From: Phaseolus vulgaris
Taxonomy: Eukaryota > Streptophyta > Magnoliopsida > Fabales > Fabaceae
Assembly: GCF_000499845.2 (NCBI RefSeq)
Contig: NC_023749.2
Location: 36,033,843-36,097,842, forward strand
DNA: 64,000 nucleotides
Direction: 5' to 3'
The first letter of the stretch is position 1; the number at the start of each line of letters is the position of its first letter. Below, one piece after another: positions 20,593 through 34,207 of this stretch. The notes under the pieces are model-generated. The model worked only from the letters and a program-made list of their open reading frames with translations, ran no database searches and was not told the origin of the DNA. Made by a program: the position numbers and the translations under genes.

Positions 20593-21725
20593 CTAAAGGC
20601 ATTCTAGTTAAATAAGCATGAGTTTTGTTTGTCTTTTCATATAACTCATTTTCTTCATATCCAATACCTGTTTATCATGGGGATTCCTATAATTTCTTAC
20701 AAGGATATCCAAGAATTTCCCACCTATACTAGATTGGGTAGGACTTTTCTTAAAGCATCATTTTCAAATATCATATCGTCTATGGTCTTTATATGTTCTA
20801 ATTCAACATGTCTTTTCCTAAGACTTTCTTTTAACAAAAACATTTATGTGTTTATCTTTTCAAAGTTTATGTTTTGTCTCTCAAGGTTCTATTTCATACC
20901 CTTGTTTTCTTCACACAAAACTTTGTTGGTTTGAACAAGCTTAACATTTTCCTTCAAAACATCATCAAAGGATGCAGTAGTTTTGTTAAGAGTTTCAATC
21001 TCTTTATATTCACTTTGAAAGTTCTTTATCATAAACTTATAAGCTTGTGCAATTCTTGAAGTATTGGAAATAATTTCATAGTATGCTACTAATTTGACAA
21101 AGTGTGAGTCTAATTCGTTAGACACTGAGTTGTAGGTGGTATCTGCCATGAGATCTATATGAGTTTCTTCCTTATCTAAGTAAGAACTATATGAGTCTAG
21201 ATCTTCCCTAGACATGAAACTTTTCTTCTTGAAGAACTTCTTATTTTTATTCTTTTCCTTTTCTTTGTTCTCTTGTTTAGGACACTCTGATATGAAATGT
21301 CTTTAATTTTTGTAGTCATAACAGATTATCTTCTCCTTGTAGTCTCTTCATGCTCTAGGCCTAAACTTCTCCTTTCCATATTTTACGTGCTTCTTCAACA
21401 TCCTTTTGTACTTGCTTGTAAGGAAGGATAGCCTTTCATCATCATCAAACATTGAACTTTCTTCTTCATTTTCTACTACTTCATAGGCTTTTGTAGGAGT
21501 CACCTTCTTTGTCTTCTATTCCATCTTAAGGGTAAGATTCGTTCATTTTTTCTAAGCATCTCTTTGCAACAGATGTTAATAGACAATAAGGATTCCAACA
21601 AACTCTTCCAAAGACGTCACCTCTAGGTCCTTAGACGCTCTTAACATGATTTCTTAAGCCCTCCATTTAGGTGGAAGGGTGCTTAAAATTTTACCAATCA
21701 CATCATGAGTTAACACTTCTCATTA
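20593..21725 (-). pseudogene. Copia gag with zinc knuckle
   Basis: An open stretch (21215-20889) encodes an acidic, coiled-coil-like segment with LMADTTYNSVSNELDSHF and ending VLCEENKGMK, as in SIRE-type gag C-termini. A decayed CCHC knuckle (CYDYKN..HFISECPK) lies near 21320-21270. Decayed gag core with EVTSLEEFVG lies near 21620. Several stops are present. Gag similarity fades at about 21725. Confidence 0.72.
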
Positions 21726-21728
21726 AAA

Positions 21729-23160
21729 AATGCTTGACCCAAAAAGAGATAAAGGTATGCAAAAATTGATGGAAACTTGCAGGAAAATGAAGAAACTAAC
21801 AACAAAACAAAAGAGTAGTTGAATGACCAATTCTTTCAGCGTAGGCATCCAACACTAAGTGAATTGGCAATATAGATAAATGAATTAATGAAACTCTAAA
21901 GCCCTGAGCAACAAGGAATTCATTGAGTGAATCTAAACTAGAGAAAGATCAAGTTGTAGAGTTTACGAGGCTGGGCGAATTTAAGAGGATTCAAGCAAAA
22001 AAACTCCTTCAAGTACAAGAAATCTTAAATTCAATGCATCTTGGATTTAAGCTAATATAGAGGGAAAAAAGCTTCTTCAAGAGCAGGAAAATTCCAAAAT
22101 GGCTTGAGCGTGGCTTAGAGAGGATTCAAAGCCAAAAGATTTCTTCATGCTTAATAAAGATGATTTCACTTAGTCAAGCTTGAAGCAAAGCTAAGAAGAA
22201 TACTTCAAGGTTAATACATCTAAGATTATGTTGAGTTTAGCATGGGTTTTGAGCTAAAAAGGTTTCTTCAAGGTGAAGAAAGCCAATCTGTTGAGCGGAT
22301 TGGCTAAGCGTTGAGTGGATGGAAAATCTCAAGGAACTCTTCACTAAACTCTATAAATAGAGAGGTCATGATTCATAATTGGGAGGTTGAAATGTAGGTG
22401 TATTGATGACATAAGAGAACAACCTCACCTGGAAATCAACATTCAAGACTCCATGTCCTTTGTTGCAAGTTGCTCATATGCATGAGTTATTGTGTAAGCT
22501 TTTTCATGAGTAGCTAAATTTATGTTGTCGGGATTGAAGAACAATGTATTATTTCTTAGTTGTTTATTTATGAATGCTTCTTTAAATTCAATTCATATGA
22601 TTTGATTGAATGCTTAATGCTTGATATGTAAGGAATCATCGTGACTTTAGAACTTGGATGATGTTGGAAAACACGTTCATATTTTGAACTCTTTCAAATC
22701 AACCAAGTATGTCAATGTCTGTAACCAAATTGAGTTTTTAGATTGAATTGTTCCATCTTAATGCAGAAGCAGGCTAATTGTAAGTCAAGAAATTGACTAT
22801 GATAGTATGTTGTTCTAGATAACCATGATTAAGGGATTAACTTGGTATGGTCATAAGAAATAGTGAACTTGAATAACAAAGTATTTGTAAGTAATAACAA
22901 CAAAAGAGATTTATGAAGTGATTCAATCCCAATATTTGTTCTGAATATCTAAAATTCTCGTTTTTGCATCTAGTTTCAATCTCACTACATATATTACTTA
23001 TAATTATTTATTATATCTATTAAATGTATTATATGCAGCCAAAATCATCATATCCTTACTTCACTTTGAACGATATTTCTATTTTGATTATCTTTAGTCC
23101 TTGTGCATTCAATGTCTCTTATCAATTGTACTACAGTTGATTCGGTCCGCTTGTCGAGAA
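21729..23160 (+). repeat. Possible LTR of an unidentified gypsy element
   Basis: No coding frame is present. The end region reads ACAGTTGATTCGGTCCGCTT at about 23132, resembling the ends of Athila-like LTRs, and a strong TATA box (CTATAAATAGAG) lies at 22351. The start TGCTTGACCC is only a guess. No target duplication or partner LTR was found. Confidence 0.35.
22351..22362 (+). promoter_or_regulatory. TATA-box-like site in the putative LTR
   Basis: CTATAAATAGAG matches the plant TATA consensus. Within an LTR it would mark the promoter of the element's transcript. Confidence 0.4.
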
Positions 23161-24637
23161 TTAAAATAAAAATAACCCCTAATCAGCATGAATTAAATGT
23201 TCTTCTCTTTTTTAAGTAATATCTCAATAGTTGAATATACTTATCTCTTCTAGGACAAAGTGAATTTACTTAAAGTTGTGTAAAACATAGAGTCAGACAT
23301 ACGAAATAAATATACTTTTCCAAGTTTGATGACAAACCTGGTGACAGGGATTTGGGTGAAGCAAAAACAAATTTATCTCAAGTTCCAAAAGAACATTGAT
23401 TGTGATAGAAGTTTTAAGCGAATCCTCTTGGTTAAACATAGGAACAAGCATTCCCTACAACATATAATAAGCATACAGATATTCATGAAGTATGATGTTA
23501 ACTTAAGATTGTGTGCATATCATCTGAGCATGAACAAATGCTTACCAGACAAAAAACAAGATAACACGGTGTTATATCATCTAACAAATGAAATACTTAC
23601 GTCTTACATATCTATTATTTTAGAAACAATTATCATCTTACAGATGAAACATAACCATGTTTTATACTTTTTTATTTTTATCACTCAATCAAAATTATGA
23701 AGGTTGAACTTTTTCATAACAAGCTTTAATAATGATTCCTATGTTTAAGCATTGAAATAGTTAAATGAGTAGAGAATTGTAATTTTTTTATACATACAAT
23801 TTGCAATTCATTCCAAACCAAAACACTCACTCAAATTTGTAAATGAATTTGTGAAGATAAGGAAAGGAAAATATTGCAAATGAGACCCAATTTCAATATG
23901 GTAGTGATAAGTGCAACAATGGAGGGTGAAAAATGTAACAATAAAAGATGAGGAATGTAGATACTCTCTAAAGGTTAATTAACATTCAAGTTTTTTGGTC
24001 TTTTGGTATCAAGTAGTGAGGGAAAATATGTATGATTCCATCCACTTAATTTCATGTGTGTGCATTATCAATCAAATCGTATTACTTGTATGAATATAAT
24101 GTAATAGAACTATTGTCTAATTAAAGACACTTAATAAAGTCTCTCTATTTCTATTTTAATAAGAAAAACTTTGAAAAACTCACCCGTTTATAAAGCCATA
24201 ACCCAAATTATGTTTTCTCTTTTTTTTTTGGTGGAGGTATGTAGACGTGTCTATAAATCATTTGAAAGAAGTCATAATAATGAGTGTTTCTAGAATTGGT
24301 GGTTTACAAGGTCAAACTAGTCTAAGAATTATATGTTTTGGACATTTTACCTTATGTACCATTTCTTGGATGCAAATTCAATTTACCACAAATTCACACT
24401 CTTATTCAGGAGTGTCTTTAAAGACTTCAAAGGTTGGCTCATTACAATGAAAGTTCCAATTTAAGATTTTGATTCTATATCACACGTGTGCATATGCATA
24501 TCCTAAGCCCTAAAAAGTTTTTATTTTATGTCAATGAAAGTTGTTAAAAGAGATTATATTATGGGAGAATATTTTTTATTGTGAGAAGTAGAATGGTAGA
24601 TATTATAAATTTTTAAATAGTTAAGATTAAAATTAAA

Positions 24638-24638
<1 letters not shown>
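23161..24638. other. Spacer without recognised gene
   Basis: A 124-codon open frame at 23326-23700 has no recognisable domain and a composition like its surroundings. It is probably chance or very decayed transposon sequence. Nothing else is supported. Confidence 0.55.

Positions 24639-24712
<74 letters not shown>
24639..24712. repeat. TG/TA compound microsatellite
   Basis: A short GT run passes into about 60 bp of uninterrupted TA. Confidence 0.95.
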
Positions 24713-24715
<3 letters not shown>

Positions 24716-27700
24716 TTTTAAAGATTAAACTGCACTAATAAGTCATGTTTTCTTAGTATAATGTCCAACTGAATCATGTTTTTTCACTCTATTTGATTAA
24801 AAGCATTAAATATATCATGCAAACAGAATTTTTTATGTTAATTTAAATTTATTTTATATTTTATTTATATATACTTTTGTCCTACTGCGTGTCAAATGTC
24901 AAGCATTTATGTAATATTGATACCTGTAAAGTGAAGAGGAAGAAGTGTAAGAAGAAGATGAATCTCATAAAGTACAATTACTTTGTGTCTTGTAATTTTC
25001 ATTAGTAGTAGCAATCCATGTTTTTCAGTTCAGTTAGCACATCAACACATTAAAGCATAGCAATCCTCAAGCAACATTTTTTTAATATCCCACGTAAATA
25101 TTCACATCATTAATCAACAATTAATATTCTAGAGTTACTTAAATCTTTTTAATTTATTATATGATCATCATCTTAATCTTTTCTAATTTTATTTATATTA
25201 GATCACACATATAAGTTAAAAATAATATTAAATTGTAGTATATAAGTAAAAATTGTAAACTTCACTTACATATTAGTTTTTTAAAATTAAGTTAAGCATA
25301 AATTTTTATTAAGATGATATAGTTAAGTTCATTAGAATTATTTATAGGTTTATGAATCAACATTTAGAAAATTATTATATCTCAATAAATTTACCTATCT
25401 GATCATCATAAATGTTTTAATATTAAAATAGATTTTTAGCCTTTTAAAAAGTTTTATTTTAAAACATTCGTGTTATACTAAAGTAGCCTCTTTTTTCTAT
25501 AATTTATTGCATTATATTTAATGAATTTGATTACATGACTAACTTTCAAAGATAACGTATTAAATAATTTATCTATGGACATACTTCCTAAGATTTTCGT
25601 GTTATCCTAATCTAGTTTATTTAAGATAAGAGTAAAATTTGATTAAGAAATATTTTTACTAAAAATCAAACTCAAATAATTTACTACTAGAAAATTATAA
25701 AATTAATTTTAAAGATAAAAAATAATTAATTGTTAAATTAATATTATTTGAAAGACTAAAAAATTATTAATAACTAAATCAATTTATATTATTTATAAAT
25801 AATTTTTAAATTAATACTTAATTAATTTTTACACTTGAAAAGTCATACTAAAAATAATAATAAGGAATTATAAATTCAGCTTAACCATTCCTTATAAATA
25901 AAAAAAGTAGTTGTTTATTTTTGACTTCTAAGGTGTGATGTCTATGTAGGATAAGTACTTATGTTGGATTGTTTATTTAACATGAAAATGTGTGCAAATG
26001 ACACATCAATCATTTTTAATTTTGTTCAACATTAGTAGTTGAATCTCATAGTAGAGGTAGGTAAAGAGACTGCATTAAAGATATGCTAGTTCATTGTTTT
26101 TTCCCCATCCTATATGTAAAATTTGTGTACCAAGTATATGTAATTTAATATTTTCTAGTAAGTTGCATTAATTATGCTGTAGTGATTTTTAAGTAAAACA
26201 AATTATAATTAAACTAGTAGTCATAATTTTTTATTTAATAATAAATGTTCAATATAATACATCTTACCAAAAATAAAATCTTATATTACTAACTATTTGA
26301 GAATTTTTGTTTACATAATAAGAAAATTAGTACTACAAATATTCTTAAATTTTATTTAATAAGTTAATATTATATTAGTACTTGCTTATATTTAGACAAT
26401 TTTATCATAAAGGATATATTCTTCTAATATTTAATGCTTAGTTTTTCTTTACTGGATTTATAAAATCTTATAACTAATAATGTTGTATATATTATAATTT
26501 CTTATTCTTCTCCAAACATAGGGAATTAAATAAGTCAATTTAACATCTATACTCAATAATATTGTAATTTCATTCTGAAATATTTCTGAAAACTCAAAAA
26601 CTATATCATATATTAATTCAATATTTAAACACATAACTCAAAGTCCCAAATCACCACCAACCCATTTCCAATTATGTAGCATTTAATTTTTTGGTAAACT
26701 TTCAAAATCTTTCCTTTTATCCTAAGAAAGAATGTGAAAGACATCAAAACTTTACTATTGCAAAATTATGTTTTTATGAAGGTATCCTACCATAATTTTA
26801 CTTTAATAGAAAAAAAAAAGAGTATTATTTTAGCCATCACAATTATGCATTAGAAGGGTCGTTGGTGAAAAATGCAAATTTTATGCAGATTTCTAAATAT
26901 ACAAAATTAGAATTGGGACATTGATGATTTTTATATTTATTTAAATAAAATTTTGACTGAAGATATTGACGACTTCATTATTATTAATTGTATTTCTTTT
27001 AGCCACTAACAGATGGTTTTATTTTTCATAAATAATTATTTTAGTTCTCAAATGTTTAAAATTATGGCAATATAATGTCTGAAATAACAAAATCTTTTAT
27101 TCCATTCTAGGAAAGTGTAATAATAAATTTGTTTTGGTAATTTTTTTATTAGTTCTTCCAAAAATAAATTATAAGAAAACAATACATTTCTTTCTATAAG
27201 TTAAAATTAATTTTGTTAATATAAAGATTTTATCAAAGTTTTAGCACTTATTAGTTTTTCAAAAGAAATTACTTATTAATAATTATTTTTTACTAATTAG
27301 CAGTTCATTTTATGATTAATAAATAAAATATAATTAGCAACATTTTTAATATTAAAATAAAGTAATGGTTAAAATTTAGAAATGATTAAAATATAGATAT
27401 AGTTAGAATTATATTAACAAAAAATTACAAAAAAAAAAACAACTTTTAAGTAATTTTATTATAAATGTAAAAGTTAACTACACATAAATAATGAAATAAA
27501 AAGTTGATTAAAAAACACTAGCTTGAAATAACGAAAATTTAAATAAATTAAAAATCTGAACTTAATTATAATGTGCATTAAGTCCCATAAAATTTAAATA
27601 GATGTTGAACCACATAAAATATTAAAGAGTAAAACTTAAATTTCTTAATTACTAATGGTAGATGCTCTATATATTTATAATCCATGGGTCAACCAAGAAC

Positions 27701-27879
27701 AGAGGATATCTATCAATGGTGGCTTTTACCTACCTCTCCAAGATTATCACTAACCACACTGCTAGATATGAAATAATCAAATAAATTTCTTAAGAAAATT
27801 TTAAGAGGACAATTATTTTATTTAGCTTATTTTTTATAATAATGCTTTAATTAGTATTGATAAATAGTTAATAATAATA
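24713..27879. other. AT-rich spacer, no gene seen
   Basis: Over 3 kb with very high A+T, frequent stops in every frame and no recognised repeat. The sequence ends at the 5' target site of the Tekay-type element. Confidence 0.6.
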
Positions 27880-29321
27880 TGTAACAGCGTGCTTTTTTTA
27901 AAAGCAACAGAAACATTCTTTCCACCACCATAGTACCATTTTTCTTCTTTCTCTCTCTCCATATTCTCTTCTCTCTCTCTCTCCTAATTTTCTCTCTCAA
28001 ACTTCATCTATTTTAGAATCTGATCATATCACGCTGTAGCAAAGGAGTTAAGGAACATTTCTACCCGATCAGATTTTTAAACTGAGTAAGTTCATTTTTA
28101 CTCTAAATATCCTTTGTTATCTGTTTTTCCTTAGGATTTAATCATCAATCTTGGTGGGGTCAGTTGAGAAGTTTAATCCTCTCAACTTATTCTATTATAT
28201 ACTGAATTTTTGTTCTCTTTGGATAATTTACATTAGGCCCGTAAATCTTGAAGCTTATCCAAACGGTGGGGAATAAAATTCCAAAAGTTGCTTGAAAAGC
28301 AAGCAATTGAGGTAAGGGAAGCTAAATTTAATTTTTAATAGCACCCTAGGATAGAAGATCTGAATGCGGAAGGGACGTGGTCCCAATATTCAATTTCTCT
28401 TGTAGGGATGTTGTGTGTTTATTTATATTGGGTTGTTTGTTTATATATTATTTAAATTTGTGGAAATATTGGATTTTGATGATTTAGTATTAAAGTGTAT
28501 TTTTTTATGTCAAATAAATTTTTGAATATTGTGGATAACTTTTTGAATGATATTGTATGACGAAATGGTTTGAAATTGAATTCATACATTTGGGATAATG
28601 TATGGTCTGATGTTTGTTGTGTATTAAGTATTGATGTCGGGATAATGTATGGACTGATGTTTGCTGTGTATTAAGTATTAATGCCTATGTGGTAACAGAG
28701 ATCTCCGAGCTTCACTAATGATCTAAGTCACATAGACTAAGATATCAGGTGGTGAGAAGCTGATGGGGGAGTTCATGCACACCGTGACATATGAGATGCA
28801 CAGCTTGGGTTGTATTGAACTTACCCTGATCCTTTCAGTTGGATTCGCTGGTAATCTTTCGATCAGGTGTTAGTCTCTGGTAGGACTTACTTAATACGGG
28901 TCTTCCGGAAGACGTTGTTTGTTGAATATCTTGGATGTGTAGATCCATGTGATATCTATGTGATTATTTTAATGTTGGGATTTGAAGAAGATTGTATAAT
29001 TTGAGAAATTGATCATGTAACTTGGTTTTCTCTTTTGATTTAATTGCGTATATTATAAAATTCTATTTTCACTAGCTTACCCTTGCTTTTCTTGCTGTGT
29101 TTGAACTGCGATGACTGTACTACGTACACGAGCAGATGATCTTACAGGTGTCTGAGGATCAGAATAGTTTTAAGGCGTTGATTTTGAAACTTATATTGTA
29201 AATATTTGTATTTCCATATGTCCTAATCACGTATTAGGAATGTTTTGAAAAACTGTAAGCTTGTACGGAAATATGTAGAACCGGTATTGTAATAGTTATA
29301 TGTAAATTATGGGGTGTTACA
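27880..29321 (+). repeat. 5' LTR of the Tekay-type element
   Basis: The LTR is 1442 bp, TGTAACAGCG to GGGGTGTTACA. It contains CT-rich tracts near 27945-27990 and an internal near-duplication (GGGATAATGTATGGWCTGATGTTTG) near 28590 and 28640, also present in the 3' copy. Confidence 0.93.
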
Positions 29322-29324
29322 TTT

Positions 29325-29338
29325 AATAGTATCAGAGC
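29325..29338 (+). other. Primer-binding site (initiator tRNA-Met type)
   Basis: TAGTATCAGAGCGG lies a few bases after the LTR and differs at one core position from the usual TGGTATCAGAGC site complementary to initiator tRNA-Met. Confidence 0.75.
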
Positions 29339-29746
29339 GGTTCATCCTTAGGATAACCTGAGGGTAGTGGGTTTATTCTGTTTCTCCTGCGTGTAGATTT
29401 TTGGTTACGTCTAGCCTCAAGACTTAGTTAAAAGTTTCTAATAAGATGTTTGACAAAGTTGTTTTTCTTGAAATCTTGTTTGTGTTCGAGTCAAGTTAAT
29501 TGTTATGAATAAAGATGAAAGTATTAAGAATGAAAAAAATCTTGATAGAGTGATGAGGGTGCACACTCATGACTAGATCAAGATTATTTTCTATCTTAAT
29601 TCTAAGTCGCTAGAGTACATTTTAGGGATAAGTTTTGATTGGTTTTTACTTGTTTTGTATGATTATTTCTTTGAAGCTAATTTGTCTTAAAGATGTAGTT
29701 GAAAATTTTTAGTAATTTCTAATCCAATTCTTTATGTGCTTAGTAG

Positions 29747-32700
29747 ATGGCACGTAGACCACCTACTCCTCCTCCACCAGTAGATATGCCCAACTTAGCT
29801 CGGGCAATAGAGATGATGGCAACAGCCTTGCAACAACAGAGTGCTACTATGGCACAACAGCATCAGGCCGCCTTTCATCAATTAGAAACAGCTAGATTAG
29901 CAACAAAAGCATCTCAGCTTCATCAACAACCCCATACCTTTAGTCTGGAGGATTTTCTGAGACACAATCCACCCAAATTTAGTGGCAAGCTAAATCCAGA
30001 TGGAGCAGACCAGTGGGTGAGAGACATAGAAAGAATCTTTGAAGCTACTCAATGCCCTGAAGAGAGAAAGTTATCCTATGCCATTTATGTACTAACTGAA
30101 GAAGCTGAATTCTGGTGGATAGGCATGAAGCAAATGATGGAAGACAAAGGTGAAGAAGCTACTTGGGAGAACTTCAAAGTAAAATTCCTAGAGGAGTATT
30201 TTCCTGATAGTGTCAGGTATGCAAAAGAAATTGAATTCATGCAGCTGGAACAAGGAAATCTTTCAGTCACTGAATATGCTACTAGGTTCAAACACCTAGC
30301 TAGATTCTACACCCAGACCATGACTGAGGCTTGGAGATGTAGAAAATTTGAGTTTGGATTGAAGCAAGAACTTAAAGAAGTGGTGATTCCTATGTCCATT
30401 AGAGATTTCACTGCTCTAGTGGAGAAAGCAAAAGTAGTGGAGAGTTTGAAAAGTAGTAGCAGACTTGCTAAGCCTCAAGTGGGAGGACCTTCTAAAAGCA
30501 TGCCTAAATATGAAGATAGAAAGAAACCTTATTTCAGACCTCAATCTTATAGCAGTGGAAGACCCAGTTCTCAATCACCACCTAGTTTCAGATGTTTTCG
30601 ATGCGGTGGGCCACGTGTTGTTAGATTTTGCCCTCATCCAGTGTCAAATGTGACATGTGATAGATGTCACAGGTATGGTCATGCAACAAAAGACTGTTGT
30701 GTCCAATGGGGAGCTCCAAATTCTGGCGGAGTGCAGCAAGTACAACAAAATAGTAATCAAAAACCCAAAGCTGCTGGCAGAGTTTTTGCTATTAGTGGAG
30801 TTGAAGCTTCACAGTCTGATAGCCTTGTTAGAGGTATTTGTTCTATCCTTGGAACACAATTATCTGTATTGTTTGATTCTGGGGCAACCCATTCTTTTAT
30901 ATCTTTTGATTGTGCTAAGAAACTTAAGTTGCCAGTCTGAGAATTAGAATTTGAGTTGGTGGTATCTACACCAACAGAAGGTATTATAGTAACTTCTTCC
31001 ATGTGTGCTGAGTGTCCAATAATTATAGATGGGCAGAGATACAAGATCAACATGATTTGTATACCTCTAAAAGATTTGGAGGTTATCTTGGGAATGGACT
31101 GGTTGTCTGCTAATCATATCCTTATAGATTGTGGTCGGAAGAAGTTAATTTTCCCTAAATTAGAAAGAATGCAGGTTATCTCAGCTCATCAGTTTGAGAG
31201 AGAGATACAATAAGGTGCAAAATGTTTTATGCTCTTGGCTTGTTCTATAGTTACTGATAAAGTACAAAAAAATATGTTTGTAGTTCAGGAGTTTATGGAT
31301 GTATTTCCTGATGAGATTCCTGGACTTCCACCTAAAAGAGAGATAGAGTTTGCAATAGACTTGATTCCTGGAGCAGGCCCAGTGTCAATTTCTCCATACC
31401 AAATGGCACAAGCAGAGTTAGCTGAATTGAAGAAACAACTAGAAGACTTATTGGAGAAGCAATTCATTCGACCTAGTGTTTCTCCATGGGGAGCTCCAGT
31501 GCTATTAGTGAAGAAGAAGGATGGTTCGTCACGTCTATGCATAGATTATAGACAATTAAACAAGTTAACAATAAAGAATAAATATCCTCTTCCTAGAATT
31601 GATGACTTGATGGATCAGTTGCATGGGGCAGTTGTCTTTTCTAAGATAGATTTGCGCTCAGGTTATCACCAAATTTCAGTGAAAGCAGAAGATGTTCAGA
31701 AGACTGCTTTTAGATCAAGGTATGGTCACTATGAATTTCTGGTTATGCCATTTGGGGTGACTAATGCTCCAGCTATTTTCATGGATTATATGAATCGAAT
31801 ATTCAGACCTTTTCTTGATAAGTTTGTGGTAGTGTTCATAGATGATATCTTGATCTATTCTCGTACAAGGGAAGAACATGCAGAACATCTTAGAACCGTC
31901 CTGAACATTTTGAGAGAAAAACAGTTATATGCTAAACTTTCAAAATGTGACTTCTGGATGTCAGAAATACAATTTTTAGGACATGTCATCTTTGCACAGG
32001 GAATATCAGTAGATCCCTCTAAAGTGGAGGTTGTACTTCAGTGGGAACGTCCTAAAACAGTTACAGAAATTAGAAGTTTTGTCGGGTTAGCAGGATATTA
32101 CAGGAGATTTATAGAAGGCTTTTCTAAAATAGTGGCTCCTTTGACCCAATTGACTAGAAAGGATCATCCTTTTGCATGGACTGAAAAATGTGAGAAAAGC
32201 TTTGAAGAGTTGAAAAGAAGGTTGACTAATGCTCCTGTATTGACAATCCCTGATACCAATCAGTCTTTTGAAGTTTTCTGTGATGCTTCCTATCAGGGAC
32301 TGGGTTGTGTTTTGATGCAGAATAAGAAAGTTGTTGCCTACGGTTCTCGTCAGTTAAAGGTGCGTGAAAGAAATTATCCAACTCATGATCTAGAATTGGC
32401 AGCAGTTGTCTTTGCTTTAAAAATATGGAGACATTTTCTTTACGGAGTTAGTTTTAATGTGTTCAGTGATCATAAAAGCTTGAAGTATTTGTTTGATCAG
32501 AAGGAGTTAAATATGAGGCAGAGGAGATGGATTGAATTTTTAAAAGACTATGATTTCCAACTAATATACCATCCTAGGAAGGCAAATGTTGATGCAGAGG
32601 CTTTGAGTCGTAAAAAGATACAAATGTCTTCGCTTATGATTAAAGAGTTAGCATTGATTGAAGATTTCAGGAGTATGAATTTGGAGGTTTCCATGTCTTC

Positions 32701-34207
32701 AAATTGCATCAGTTGTAATACCCTTGTTATAACTAATGAATTTCTGGAGAAGGTGAAGGAGAAGCAGTTGGAAGATTCAAAATTGAAGAACATCATGGGC
32801 TTATTAAATACTGACAAAGCCAAAGACTTCTCTTTAGGAGTGGATGGTATTTTGAGATTCAAAAATAGAATATGCATACCAGAGGATAATGAACTAAAGC
32901 AAACAGTGTTATCTGAAGGTCATAAAAGCAAACTCAGTTTACACCCAGGGATGACCAAGATGTATCAAGATCTCAAGAAGTCTTATTGGTGGCATGGCAT
33001 GAAGAATGATGTAGCCAAGTTTGTAGCTGCTTGCTTGACTTGTCAGAAATCAAAGATTGAACATCAACGACCTGGAGGCTTGTTAACTCAGTTAGACATT
33101 CCAGTGTGGAAGTGGGATAGTATCTCAATGGATTTTGTTACCCACTTACCACGTACTTTGAGGAAACATGACTCTGTTTGGGTCATAGTGGACAGGTTGA
33201 CAAAGACGACACACTTCCTACCTATAGACTTGAGAATCTCTATGCGGAAGTTGGCCCAAATTTACATAGATGAAATAGTCAGATTGCATGGTGTACCCTC
33301 CAGCATAGTTTCAGATAGAGATCCTAGATTCACCTCCAGATTCTGGAAAACACTTCAAGAAGCTTTGGGGACTAAACTCGGACTTAGTTCAGCATACCAT
33401 CCTCAAACTGATGGACAATCAGAGAGAACTATCCAGTCCTTAGAAGATTTGCTTAGGACTTGTGTGTTAGATCATTTGGGCAGTTGAGATGAAATTCTAC
33501 CATTGGTAGAGTTCACTTACAATAACAGTTACCAAGCTAGCATAGGAATGGCTCCTTTCGAGGCATTGTATGGAAGAAAGTGCAGGACACCTCTGTGTTG
33601 GTTTCAGGATGGTGAAACTGTGTTAATTGGACCAGAATTAATACAACAAACCAATGAGAAAGTCAAAATGATTCATGAAAGATTGAAAACATCTCTTAGC
33701 AGGCAAAAATCTTATGCAGATCAAAGAAGAAGACCTTTAGAATTCTCTGCGGGTGAGCATGTCTTTTTGAGAGTTACACCGTTCACTGGTGTAGGAAGAG
33801 CACTCAAATCCAAGAAATTGACTCCTAAGTTCATAGGACCTTATCAAATTCTCAGGAGAATAGGCCTTGTGGCTTATGAAATTGCTTTGCCTCCTCCTTT
33901 AGCTAACATTCACAATATTTTCCATGTATCCCAGCTACGAAAGTATGTACCTGATCCCAACCACATTCTAGAGTCTGATTCCATCCAAGTGAAAGAAAAT
34001 CTGTCATTTGAAGTGAAGCCAATCAGAATTTTAGATTCAAAAGTGAAACAACTTCGTGGAAGGAGTATTCCCATGGTGAAAGTACTGTGGGATCTCATAT
34101 CTGGAGACTCCACTTGGGAAATTGAAGAGGAGATACGAGCATCATACCCTAATCTCTATATTGGTAAGTTCATTTTCGAGGACGAAATTTTTTGTAGTTG
34201 GAGATAA
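29747..34207 (+). pseudogene. gag-pol of the Tekay-type element, one frame with three stops
   Basis: The frame stays constant from ATG 29747 to the 3' LTR, broken only by stops at 30938, 31211 and 33485. Gag carries two CCHC knuckles near 30595-30700. Protease has FDSGATHSF near 30872. RT has [20 protein letters not shown] and [10 protein letters not shown]. RNase H has [10 protein letters not shown] and NVFSDHKSL. Integrase has the HHCC region near 32940-33050 and core blocks [10 protein letters not shown] and [12 protein letters not shown]. The final ~60 codons form a chromodomain-like fold (VKVLWDLISGDSTWEIEEEI). The polyprotein would direct assembly, reverse transcription and integration; as found it cannot be made in full. 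Confidence 0.93.

Larger units (their letters stand above)
15937..21725 (-). mobile_element. Ty1/copia SIRE-like element, minus strand, fragmented by later insertions
   Basis: From right to left the minus strand shows gag with a zinc knuckle (21700-20593), protease and pre-integrase (20592-20043), integrase core (17927-17582), integrase C-terminus (16948-16662) and the start of RT (16441-15937). The order gag-PR-INT-RT is diagnostic for copia. Two segments interrupt it: a solo LTR at 16949-17581 and an Athila LTR at about 17928-20042. RT stops at the Athila 3' LTR end at 15936; RNase H and both own LTRs are not seen. Confidence 0.8.

Noticed and set aside
23326..23700. A 124-codon open frame
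   Set aside because: No recognised motif, AT-driven composition, no splice or promoter context. It is kept only as a remark in the spacer entry.
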